Positions 1-7,029 of a stretch of 7,064 bases of DNA are shown piece by piece; the stretch's first letter is position 1; each line of letters begins with the position of its first letter. The DNA comes from Prevotellaceae bacterium UBA1720. Lineage in GTDB: Bacteria; Bacteroidota; Bacteroidia; Bacteroidales; Bacteroidaceae. The translations under genes were made by a program, and so were the position numbers. The DNA lies in the NCBI GenBank assembly GCA_002317475.1, contig DCIS01000166.1, positions 1 through 7,064 of the forward strand, in the 5' to 3' direction. The notes beneath the pieces were generated by a model. That model was not told where the DNA came from. It saw only the letters and a program-made list of their open reading frames with translations, and made no database searches.

Positions 1-1038
1 CGTTTCTGGAACAAGTTCCTCTTTGACCTGGGTGTAAGCAAGAAGGAAGAGCCCTTCCAGAAACTCATCAACCAGGGTATGATTCAGGGTTGGTCAAGCT
101 TTGTTTACCGTATCAAGGGTACTCAGAAGTATGTCAGCTTTGACCTCTTGGAGACACAGTATGACGATGCTGCCAAGAAGAACCGCTACTACTACGAAGG
201 TACTGAGGCTGACCCCATCTACACCGATATCAGCACCGTCAATGGTAATCAGCTTGACGTGGAGAAGATACGTCAGTGGATGCCCGAGTTCAAGGAGGCC
301 GAGTTCATTCTGAACCAGAACGGCCAATACATCATCAGTCAGGCTATCGAGAAGATGTCGAAGTCAAAGTACAATGTCGTAAACCCCGATGACATCTGCG
401 AGAACTATGGTGCTGACACCCTGCGTCTCTACGAGATGTTCCTGGGTCCCATTGAGCAGAGTAAGCCTTGGGATGTTGCCGGTATTGATGGTTGTTTCCG
501 TTTCCTGAAGAAGTTCTGGGCACTGTATTTTGACAAGGCGGGTAACCTCATGGCTGACGAAAGCGAGGCTACAGCAGACAACATGAAGACCCTGCACAAG
601 CTCATCAAGAAGGTGAGTGCAGATATCGAAACATTCTCATACAACACCAGCATCCCTGCCTTCATGGTAGCAACCAACGAGTTGACACAGCAGAAGTGCC
701 ACAACAAGGAGGTTCTGGCTCAGCTGGCTGTACTGATTGCACCCTTCTGCCCTCATATCGCAGAGGAGTTGTGGGAGACCTTGGGCAACACCACCAGTGT
801 CTGCGATGCTCAGTGGCCCGCCTTTGACGAGAAGTACCTCGTAGAGAGCACCGTCAAGGTGGGTGTACAGTTCTGTGGAAAAGTTCGCTTTACCATGGAA
901 TTTGCCGCTGACGCCACTTCACAGCAGATGATTGACCAGGTAATGAACGCAGAGGAAAGCCAGCGTTACCTCAAGGACAAGCAGGTGGTGAAGACCATTG
1001 CCGTACCTGGCCGCATCGTCAATATCGTGGTGAAGTAA
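1..1038 (+). CDS. leuS: Leucyl-tRNA synthetase, C-terminal part (5' end outside window)
   Basis: This is the class I aminoacyl-tRNA synthetase that charges tRNA-Leu with leucine in the cytoplasm. The reading frame is open from base 1, so only the last 345 residues are present; bacterial LeuRS proteins are usually well over 800 residues, so more than half the gene lies to the left. Visible in the fragment are the last part of the catalytic domain (NQGMIQG near residue 23) and the class I signature KMSKS at fragment residues 118-122 (bases 352-366). After it comes the block NPDDICENYGADTLRLYEM, typical of LeuRS, leading into the helical anticodon-binding domain with FCPHIAEELWE. The end is the small C-terminal domain that contacts the tRNA, with VQFCGKVRF and the closing VPGRIVNIVVK. 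The ATG at base 79 is an internal Met, not the start. The gene ends in TAA three bases before a tandem repeat array. I see no hairpin terminator. Identity is secure. Confidence 0.97.
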   Translation, partial: RFWNKFLFDLGVSKKEEPFQKLINQGMIQGWSSFVYRIKGTQKYVSFDLLETQYDDAAKKNRYYYEGTEADPIYTDISTVNGNQLDVEKIRQWMPEFKEAEFILNQNGQYIISQAIEKMSKSKYNVVNPDDICENYGADTLRLYEMFLGPIEQSKPWDVAGIDGCFRFLKKFWALYFDKAGNLMADESEATADNMKTLHKLIKKVSADIETFSYNTSIPAFMVATNELTQQKCHNKEVLAQLAVLIAPFCPHIAEELWETLGNTTSVCDAQWPAFDEKYLVESTVKVGVQFCGKVRFTMEFAADATSQQMIDQVMNAEESQRYLKDKQVVKTIAVPGRIVNIVVK

Positions 1039-1040
1039 GA

Positions 1041-1120
1041 CTAGGAGGACCTAGGATAGTCTAGGCGATTCTAGGAAAACGTAGGAGAACCTAGAAAGTC
1101 CTAGGAGAACCTAGCCCCCC
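1041..1120. repeat. Array of eight 10-bp CTAGGA-core tandem units
   Basis: Eight consecutive units of exactly 10 bp fill most of the gap between leuS and the first yitT gene. They start at 1041, 1051, 1061, 1071, 1081, 1091, 1101 and 1111. The consensus is CTAGGARAAC. Positions 2-4 (TAG) are invariant in all eight units, position 1 is C in seven, and positions 5 (G), 6 (A) and 10 (C) are each kept in six. The unit at 1081 begins GTAG, the unit at 1091 reads CTAGAAAGTC, and the last unit decays into a C run. The array contains seven CTAG tetramers; I noticed only a handful in the rest of the window. Adjacent units create CCTAGG palindromes (for example 1050-1055 and 1100-1105), so distant units could also pair in RNA. 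Function is unknown. Candidates are a helically phased protein-binding array, a transcription-ending or attenuating element, or a non-functional minisatellite. Confidence 0.93.
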
Positions 1121-1142
1121 CTCACATTCAAACATATCAAGT

Positions 1143-2039
1143 ATGTTCCAAAACATTACTGCATCCAAGGTTTACGATTTCATCAAGGACTTCGTATTCA
1201 TCAACCTAGGTATGGCTATCTACTCTGCAGGCTGGGCCCTGTTCCTTTTGCCTAACCACATCACCACAGGTGGTGGTGCTGGTTTGGCTGCTATCATACA
1301 GTATGCCACAGGGTTCCCCATGCAGTACACCCTGCTCATGATCAACAGCGTCCTGCTGTGCCTGGCTTGGTGGCAACTGGGAGCGAAGTTTGCGGGAAAG
1401 ACACTCTACGCAGTACTCTCACTATCGTTTTTCCTGGGTTTAGGGCAATCACTCATCACCCAACCAGACGATACGTTCCTCAACGTTCTTGGTGACAACC
1501 AGGAGGGTATGGCCTGTATCCTGGGTGCTGTGCTCAACGGTATCGGTATCGGCATGGTGTTCATGTCTGGTGGATGTACAGGAGGCTGGGATATCATTGC
1601 CGCCATCATCAACAAGTACAAGAACATCAGTATCGGACGTGTATTGCTCTACCTCGACCTTTTCGTGATTGGCAGTTGCTACTTCCTCTTCCAGAGTTGG
1701 CAGATGGTGGTATTCGGTTATGTGACACTGGTTGTGTACACCTTTGCCGTGGATACGATGATCAACTCATCAAAGCAGGATATTCAGTTCACCATCTACA
1801 CCATGGAGAGCGAGAAACTGGTGGAGATCATTCGAAAGGAAACCGGTCATACCGCAACGCTGCTCTACGGAGAAGGTGGTTTCACGCATAGCCAGATGAA
1901 GGTAGTGGTAACCATCGTGCATAAGAGCGAACAGATACAAATGTTGCGCCTCATTCGTGACACTGACCCTGCATCCTTCGTGACCTTCCATCGTGTAGAG
2001 GGTGCCTTTGGACTTGGATTTAATGTAATAAAGACATAA
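1143..2039 (+). CDS. YitT family integral membrane protein, copy 1 (YitT_membrane plus DUF2179)
   Basis: This 298-residue protein belongs to the YitT family: an N-terminal multi-pass membrane domain (YitT_membrane, formerly DUF161) followed by a soluble C-terminal DUF2179 domain. Hydrophobic segments that look like membrane helices lie near residues 17-37, 60-78, 84-104, 122-142, 164-184 and 187-207. Gly-rich motifs sit at TTGGGAG (41-47) and GGCTGGWD (143-150). The DUF2179 part runs from about residue 213 to the end and keeps LYGEGG, DPASFV and the final GLGF. Length matches the family. The transport substrate or role of YitT proteins is not established, so none is assigned. It is the first gene after the CTAGGA array, with no Shine-Dalgarno site; the DNA before ATG 1143 is A/C-rich. 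I saw no Bacteroidota-type promoter (TTTG plus TAnnTTTG) between 1039 and 1142. A close paralogue follows after a single base. Confidence 0.92.
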   Translation: MFQNITASKVYDFIKDFVFINLGMAIYSAGWALFLLPNHITTGGGAGLAAIIQYATGFPMQYTLLMINSVLLCLAWWQLGAKFAGKTLYAVLSLSFFLGLGQSLITQPDDTFLNVLGDNQEGMACILGAVLNGIGIGMVFMSGGCTGGWDIIAAIINKYKNISIGRVLLYLDLFVIGSCYFLFQSWQMVVFGYVTLVVYTFAVDTMINSSKQDIQFTIYTMESEKLVEIIRKETGHTATLLYGEGGFTHSQMKVVVTIVHKSEQIQMLRLIRDTDPASFVTFHRVEGAFGLGFNVIKT

Positions 2040-2040
2040 C

Positions 2041-2934
2041 ATGACTTCGTCTACTGCAAAAAGCTTCAATTGGAACACCTTTGCCGACTATTTCAAGTTG
2101 CTCATCGGTGTAATACTGTTTGCAGGAGGTTACTCTTGCTTCATGCTTCCCTACAAGATTGTCAGTGGTGGTATGGGGGGTATCTCCGCATTGATTTTCT
2201 TCAAGACGGGATTCCCCGCCCAGTACTGCTACTTCATCATCAACATGATTTTGCTGATATGTGCATGGCGTATCTTGGGTTTCAAGTATGTGTTCCGCAC
2301 CATAACAGCCACAGTGCTTATCACTGGAGCTATGGAGTTCTTTCAGGACCTTATCATGCAAGATGACGGAACGATGCTGCGCCTTGTGGGTGAGGATCGT
2401 TTCATGGCCATTGTGATAGGTGGTTGTATCGAGGGTTTGGGACTTGCCACGGTATTTCAAGCAGGAGGAAGTACGGGTGGAACGGATATCATTGCCTCAT
2501 GTGTAAACAAATACAAAGACATACAGTTGGGTAGCATGATGCTCTATCTGGACCTCGTCATCGTAGGTTGCAGCTACTTTATACAAGGCAGTCTCCAGGA
2601 TGTCGTAGTGGGTTATTGCACAATGTTCATAGCAATGTATATGCTTGACCATATCATGAACTCAGCCAACCAAAGTGTGCAGTTTACCATCATCAGCAAC
2701 GAATACGAGGAGATAGCCAACACCGTGAACTTCAAAATCAACCGTGGTGTGACGATGCTCAACGGCGAAGGATGGTACAGCAAGGAGAAACGCCCTGTGC
2801 TGATTATCATGGCTAAGAAACGTGAGAGGAAGGCCATTCTGCAAGCCGTGCAGAGTGTTGACCCCTCTGCCTTTGTCACCGTGAGCAACGTAGAGGGTGT
2901 GTTTGGTGAAGGTTTTGACAAAATAAAGAAGTGA
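2041..2934 (+). CDS. YitT family integral membrane protein, copy 2 (YitT_membrane plus DUF2179)
   Basis: This is a second full-length YitT-family protein of 297 residues, one base downstream of copy 1 and almost gap-free against it. Over a hand-aligned 39-residue core (residues 142-180 here, 143-181 in copy 1; GGSTGGTD against GGCTGGWD, then NKYK and LYLDL) 23 positions are identical, so the pair descends from a tandem duplication that has diverged considerably. The layout is the same: about six hydrophobic segments up to residue 205, then DUF2179 from about 212. The C-terminal domain here is closer to the usual family pattern, with RGVTMLNGEGWYS (235-247), DPSAFV (274-279) and FGEGF (288-292). 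The start ATG 2041 sits in an A-rich context without a Shine-Dalgarno site and probably relies on translational coupling. Substrate is unknown. The pair could act as a heteromeric unit, but that is inference only. Confidence 0.93.
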   Translation: MTSSTAKSFNWNTFADYFKLLIGVILFAGGYSCFMLPYKIVSGGMGGISALIFFKTGFPAQYCYFIINMILLICAWRILGFKYVFRTITATVLITGAMEFFQDLIMQDDGTMLRLVGEDRFMAIVIGGCIEGLGLATVFQAGGSTGGTDIIASCVNKYKDIQLGSMMLYLDLVIVGCSYFIQGSLQDVVVGYCTMFIAMYMLDHIMNSANQSVQFTIISNEYEEIANTVNFKINRGVTMLNGEGWYSKEKRPVLIIMAKKRERKAILQAVQSVDPSAFVTVSNVEGVFGEGFDKIKK

Positions 2935-2938
2935 GACA

Positions 2939-3532
2939 ATGAAAACATTGATAATGGCCACCAACAATGCACACAAACTGCAAGAGGTGCGTGAGATATT
3001 AGGTGATGCCTATGAGGTAAAGGGACTGAAGGATATTGGATGTAATGAGGATATCCCCGAAGATGCTGACACACTGGAAGGCAATGCCTTGCAGAAAGCA
3101 CGTTATGTGCATGAGCATTACGGCGTGGACTGTTTTGCTGACGACACGGGGCTCGAAGTGGAGGCTTTAGGTGGTGCTCCAGGTGTTTTTACCGCTCGTT
3201 ACGGTGCCATGAACGGCTATGGTGAAAGTCATGATGCTGATGCCAATAATACATGTTTGTTGGATAAGCTGAAGGGCGAAACGAATCGTAATGCACGTTT
3301 CCGTACTGCCATTGCCCTTATCCAGAATGGCCAGGAGTATCTGTTCGAAGGATTCGTTGAAGGCGAAATACTGCAACAGGTCAGTGGGGCACGAGGTTTT
3401 GGCTATGACCCCGTCTTTGCCCCCAAGGAATTAGGCGGACTGGCCTTTGCCGAGGTTTCTGCAGAGCAGAAGAATGCTATCAGTCATCGTGGGCGTGCCA
3501 TTGCAAAACTTGTTGAATTCTTAAAGAAATAA
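2939..3532 (+). CDS. rdgB: Non-canonical purine NTP pyrophosphatase, RdgB/HAM1 family
   Basis: This cytoplasmic house-cleaning enzyme hydrolyses dITP, ITP and XTP to the monophosphate and pyrophosphate, keeping deaminated purines out of DNA and RNA. The 197-residue length is normal for the family. The family motifs appear in order: ATNNAHK at residues 7-13 (nucleotide-binding N-terminal motif), EGNA at 47-50, ADDTGLEVEALGGAPGV at 67-83 with the acidic D68/D69 pair used in metal binding and catalysis, ARYG at 86-89, GFGYDPVF at 153-160 (base-recognition loop), and SHRGRA at 182-187. No key residue is missing. The start ATG lies four bases after the stop of yitT copy 2, and the stop lies two bases before porZ, so the gene sits inside a compact transcription unit. 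The upstream stretch is A/G-rich but not a clear Shine-Dalgarno site. Identity is very secure. Confidence 0.97.
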   Translation: MKTLIMATNNAHKLQEVREILGDAYEVKGLKDIGCNEDIPEDADTLEGNALQKARYVHEHYGVDCFADDTGLEVEALGGAPGVFTARYGAMNGYGESHDADANNTCLLDKLKGETNRNARFRTAIALIQNGQEYLFEGFVEGEILQQVSGARGFGYDPVFAPKELGGLAFAEVSAEQKNAISHRGRAIAKLVEFLKK

Positions 3533-3534
3533 CC

Positions 3535-5625
3535 ATGAAGCGAATTGCCTCCATACTCCTTGCCCTCATTTGGTTGAGCAGCGTGTCAGCTCAGACCATT
3601 GGACAGTGGAACGTATATCCCAGTTATATGAATGCAACGAAATGCGTTTCATTGGGAAAGATCGTCTATACCCTAACTGAAGGAAATCTTTTCTCCTACG
3701 ACACAGAGGACGAATCCGTCATGACCTTCAACTGTATGGACCATCTCAACGATGTACATATATCATTGATTGGAGCAAGTAGCGAGGCAAAACGTATCAT
3801 CCTAGTATATGACAACTGTAACATCGACCTCCTGGACAACGAGGGAAATGTCTGCAACATCAGCGCATTGAAGGATAAGAGTCTGTCCAATAAGACACTG
3901 AACGCCCTGACTGTTGACGGTTCTATGGCTTACATCTGCACTGGATTCGGTTTCCTGACAGTAGATATGAAAGAGGGAGTCATTCGCGACACTTATCAGA
4001 TAGGCATCGACGTCCAAAGTCTGCTCATGAAGGATGGACAGCCTTACCTTGCCACTAAGGACACTACGGTATATACCATCAAGGAGAATGAGAACTGGCA
4101 TTTAGCAGGTAGTTGGCAGAAAACCTCTGATGTCAAAAAGAAAGATATCACCAACCAAGAACCAGAATATGTTCGTGTTGGCGGACTTGACTGGCACGCT
4201 GAAGGGTTAAAAGGTTTGGTGGGTTACAAGGAAACTGATGACAAGAGAGAACAGGCCAAAGGTCCCATCCAGCCCAATTCCCCCGTTCGAGACCTCTTTT
4301 ATCGTATGAACTACGTAGGAGATCGTCTGCTTGTAGCAGGTGGTATCAATACGCCCTTTGCTATCTATCATCCCGCCACAGCCATGATCTACGAGAATGG
4401 TGAATGGAGTTATCTGGACGAAGAAACACCTGCCAACGAGTACCCCAAACTGAAGCACTGGAACACCACACACCTGACACAGGATCCCAATGACCCCGAG
4501 CATCATTTTGCCAGTCCTTACCGTACAGGACTCTATGAATACAAGAATCGTAAGTTGGTCAAGATTTGGAATTCGGACAACAGTCCACTGATGCAGATTG
4601 GCAATTTGGGTCTAAACTATATTTCTGCTAATGCACCCACCTATGATGAAGAGGGCAACCTCTGGGTGCTCAACAACCAAACGGATACTATTATCCGCGT
4701 GTTGCAACCCAATGGAAAGTGGCAGAGCATCTATTACGAAGAAATAGCAGGAACTCCCACCCCCGATGATTATATCTTCACATCCAGCGGAGTTAAATTC
4801 ATCGTTAACCGTCGTGTAGCGGGTAGGGGATTCTTTGGATTCTACACCAACGGTACTTTGGGCAATACCCGAGATGATTACCATGTATTGCGTACCACCA
4901 TCGTCAATCAGGATGGTACATCCTATGACCTCAGCGAATTCTATTGCATGGCAGAGGATTTGGATGGACGTATCTGGTGCGGAACCATTGGTGGATTGTT
5001 TGTCATCAATGATCCACGCCAATACTTTGAAGACGATTTCCGCTTTGAGCAGGTCAAAATTGCACGCAATGATGGCAGTGGACTTGCAGATTATCTGTTG
5101 AATGGCGTCTCCATCACTTGCATTGCAGTTGATGGTGCCAACCGTAAATGGATAGGTACACAAGGTAATGGTTTGTATCTGGTTAGCCCAGATGGACAGG
5201 AGATGCTGCAACACTTCCAGTCTGAGGACACACCTTTATTGAGCAATAATATCCAGTGCCTGGCCATCCACCCCGTTACCGGTATGGTTATGATTGGCAC
5301 AGATGTGGGGCTATGTAGTTACGTAAGCGACGCTACAGAGGCTGAGGAAGAGTTGATTGCTGACAATATCATTGCCTATCCCAACCCTGTAAAGCCAGAC
5401 TATACCGGTCCCATCACCATCAAAGGGCTAACCCTAGACAGCGAGGTAAAGATTTGCAGCAGTACAGGCCAACTCGTCTGGAGCGGCACATCTAATGGTG
5501 GTTCATTTACCTGGAATGGATGCAACAAGCAAGGCAAACGCGTCTCAAGCGGCGTCTATCATGTCATTGCCAATAATGCAGAGGGCAAAAAGGCAGTCAT
5601 CACCCGAATCATCATGATACGATAG
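3535..5625 (+). CDS. porZ: PorZ-like T9SS attachment-complex protein (beta-propellers plus C-terminal sorting-type domain)
   Basis: This 696-residue protein resembles PorZ, which in Porphyromonas gingivalis is part of the cell-surface PorU/PorV/PorQ/PorZ attachment complex of the T9SS and works with the sortase PorU. A Sec signal peptide covers residues 1-19, with a likely cut at VSA|QT; there is no lipobox. The region from 24 to about 160 (WNVYPS, LFSYD, IDLL, TYQIG) looks like the PorZ N-terminal propeller, and IQPNSP near 245-250 fits PorZ-type sequences. Later segments repeat a propeller-blade pattern of DxxGxxWxGT type at about 370-380, 473-490 and 532-550. Residues about 611-696 form a T9SS type A-like domain: AYPNPV (614-619), SSTGQLVW, and the terminal SSGVYHVIA. 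It is somewhat shorter than P. gingivalis PorZ (about 776 residues). Its start lies two bases after rdgB. The alternative is a generic two-component-regulator-propeller protein with a sorting domain. Confidence 0.85.
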   Translation: MKRIASILLALIWLSSVSAQTIGQWNVYPSYMNATKCVSLGKIVYTLTEGNLFSYDTEDESVMTFNCMDHLNDVHISLIGASSEAKRIILVYDNCNIDLLDNEGNVCNISALKDKSLSNKTLNALTVDGSMAYICTGFGFLTVDMKEGVIRDTYQIGIDVQSLLMKDGQPYLATKDTTVYTIKENENWHLAGSWQKTSDVKKKDITNQEPEYVRVGGLDWHAEGLKGLVGYKETDDKREQAKGPIQPNSPVRDLFYRMNYVGDRLLVAGGINTPFAIYHPATAMIYENGEWSYLDEETPANEYPKLKHWNTTHLTQDPNDPEHHFASPYRTGLYEYKNRKLVKIWNSDNSPLMQIGNLGLNYISANAPTYDEEGNLWVLNNQTDTIIRVLQPNGKWQSIYYEEIAGTPTPDDYIFTSSGVKFIVNRRVAGRGFFGFYTNGTLGNTRDDYHVLRTTIVNQDGTSYDLSEFYCMAEDLDGRIWCGTIGGLFVINDPRQYFEDDFRFEQVKIARNDGSGLADYLLNGVSITCIAVDGANRKWIGTQGNGLYLVSPDGQEMLQHFQSEDTPLLSNNIQCLAIHPVTGMVMIGTDVGLCSYVSDATEAEEELIADNIIAYPNPVKPDYTGPITIKGLTLDSEVKICSSTGQLVWSGTSNGGSFTWNGCNKQGKRVSSGVYHVIANNAEGKKAVITRIIMIR

Positions 5626-5649
5626 GAAGAATACGGAAAAGAATAGGGT

Positions 5650-7029
5650 CTATCTGCACAACACTTCGCACACCTTATCCTGGAAAGCACGGCCAAGAGA
5701 GCCCTTCGCCACTCCTTGATTGATGATGCTGAAACACAGCGTATGTCCGTTGCTGGCCTTGGCATAGCCACTTAAAGAAGAGATGCCATCTACCGTACCC
5801 GTCTTGGCGAAAATATGCTCATAGGCTGCCGTTTCCTTCATGCGATTTTTCAGGGTACCATCCACACCTGCTATAGGCAAGGTTCCCCATAAATGGTCGA
5901 TGATATCCTTTTGACCATAAGCATATCGTAGCATAGTGACAAGCAGAGTGGGGGAGACGTAATCGTAGAGTGACAATCCACTACCATCTGCTATCTGATA
6001 ATCCGAAGCATTTAATCCCAAAGTATTGATGAGTGTATTGATGAGGCTCACTGCCTGTTTACGTCCAGCATTTTTTTCACCCGTATGGAATGCCAACTGA
6101 TAGAAAAGGCTCTCTGCGTAGATGTTGTCACTGTCTTTCATCATCTTAGTTAACAACTGATCTATAGTGTGAGTCACCTCCGCCACCAAAACGGCATTGG
6201 AAGGACAAACGGCACGAGCCAAACCACCATTAGCAGGAAGCGTCAGAACTCCATTTACCTTAATTCTTTCCGCCTGTGTACGCGCGCTATTGGGAACTGT
6301 GATCTTACAACTCTTCAACGCACTGATCCATTCCTCTGTAAAAACATCCTTGTTATCCACAGAAAGGGCTGTCAGAGGACCGTAGTCATCGTCCCAGCAC
6401 CATCCCCAACCCAAAGGGTTAGAATCCTTCATACTGAGATCTACGTACATCTTTCCTGCAATGCGTTTTACACCCATTTTCTGTAAGGATTTTGCCAATT
6501 CAAGCACATCACTCTTGGTCAACATAGGATCCATGCCCCCAATGATATAAACGTCTCCGGAGAGATCACCGTTTTCCTTAACCTCACCTGTGATGCATAA
6601 CCGTGTTCGCAACAGGTACTCTCCACCTAGATAGTGCAGTGCCGAGATACTGGTAACGACCTTCTCGCAACTGGCAGGACGCATACGTTGATCTGCATTC
6701 ATCTGTATAATATATTGATCTGCCGTGATGTCAAAGACGCAGAGACCCAACTGACTTTTGATCAACAAACTATCCTGCAAAAGTGCTTCCAATTGTTCTC
6801 GCTTAGATTCCTGCCATGTTGGTTCTAACTTTTGCTTTTGGGGCTGCGAAAGATACTCTGGTTCACGTACTGCCACAGGAGTGGTATAAACACTCTCCTG
6901 AGGACGAACATCTGGTTGTACATTCTTTCTGTACAGCAATGATTGACTGGTATGGCACCCTGTCAGCATGACACACAACAGTATTCCACACAGCATTTGA
7001 TGTATATTTTGCACTCGTATTCTCATCAT
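5650..7029 (-). CDS. dacB: PBP4-class D-alanyl-D-alanine carboxypeptidase (peptidase S13), predicted lipoprotein
   Basis: This low-molecular-mass class C penicillin-binding protein acts in the periplasm, removing the terminal D-Ala of peptidoglycan stem peptides; family members often also cleave D-Ala-D-Ala cross-links. All three serine active-site motifs are present: S120-C-E-K123 (SxxK, nucleophile and base), S300-D-N302 (SxN), and K409-T-G-T412 (KTG). The supporting DGSGLS at 348-353 is typical of S13 enzymes. The N-terminus carries a lipoprotein signal, LTGC with the lipidated Cys at residue 25, followed by a Pro/Gln/Glu-rich linker of roughly 50 residues, so the enzyme is probably membrane-tethered. 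At 459 residues its length fits the family. Two ATG codons are adjacent at the start (7029 and 7026); either gives the same product apart from one Met. The gene converges on porZ with 24 bp between stops and no evident terminator. The upstream region is cut by the window edge, so its promoter is not resolved. Confidence 0.94.
   Translation of the reverse strand: MMRIRVQNIHQMLCGILLCVMLTGCHTSQSLLYRKNVQPDVRPQESVYTTPVAVREPEYLSQPQKQKLEPTWQESKREQLEALLQDSLLIKSQLGLCVFDITADQYIIQMNADQRMRPASCEKVVTSISALHYLGGEYLLRTRLCITGEVKENGDLSGDVYIIGGMDPMLTKSDVLELAKSLQKMGVKRIAGKMYVDLSMKDSNPLGWGWCWDDDYGPLTALSVDNKDVFTEEWISALKSCKITVPNSARTQAERIKVNGVLTLPANGGLARAVCPSNAVLVAEVTHTIDQLLTKMMKDSDNIYAESLFYQLAFHTGEKNAGRKQAVSLINTLINTLGLNASDYQIADGSGLSLYDYVSPTLLVTMLRYAYGQKDIIDHLWGTLPIAGVDGTLKNRMKETAAYEHIFAKTGTVDGISSLSGYAKASNGHTLCFSIINQGVAKGSLGRAFQDKVCEVLCR

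Larger units (their letters stand above)
1143..5625 (+). other. Probable four-gene operon: yitT, yitT, rdgB, porZ
   Basis: Four same-strand genes follow each other with gaps of 1, 4 and 2 nt, which leaves no room for internal promoters or terminators outside coding sequence. None of the four starts has a convincing Shine-Dalgarno site, as is usual in Bacteroidota, so downstream genes probably depend on A-rich start regions and translational coupling. Whether leuS belongs to the same transcript is open, because the 104-bp gap before the first yitT gene holds the CTAGGA array, no recognisable promoter and no hairpin-plus-T-run terminator. Operon membership is inferred from spacing and strand alone. 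Confidence 0.75.

Noticed and set aside
79..81. ATG at base 79 as the start of the first gene
   Set aside because: The same frame is open to base 1 and the residues before this Met match LeuRS, so the gene extends beyond the window.
1041..1120. CRISPR-like array
   Set aside because: Units are only 10 bp with 4-bp variable parts; CRISPR repeats are far longer and separated by unique spacers of about 30 bp. No cas gene is present.
1115..1121. Run of seven C residues at the end of the repeat array, as a possible phase-variable tract
   Set aside because: It is short, lies more than 20 bp before the ATG and does not overlap a coding frame or a recognised promoter, so length changes would have no obvious effect.
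1205..1210. A further CCTAGG palindrome inside the first yitT gene
   Set aside because: Its CTAG starts at 1206, which is not in the 10-bp register of the array, and it encodes part of the conserved N-L-G stretch of the protein, so it is probably coincidental.
2613..3101. A 162-codon open frame on the minus strand across the yitT copy 2/rdgB junction
   Set aside because: It overlaps two well-identified genes antisense; the translation is rich in His, Cys, Leu and Ser with no known motif.
4612..5214. A 200-codon open frame on the minus strand
   Set aside because: It lies wholly inside porZ, has no recognisable domain, and is best explained as an antisense shadow of the coding strand.
5626..5649. 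Possible bidirectional terminator between porZ and dacB
   Set aside because: Only a 5-bp GATAG/CTATC match flanks the gap, with no GC-rich stem and no T run on either strand; that is too weak to call.
6071..6077. A7 tract in dacB (minus strand), forming A_AAA_AAT in frame, as a possible frameshift site
   Set aside because: The gene is intact across it, the codons encode a normal GEKNAG stretch, no stimulatory stem was evident, and such runs are expected by chance.
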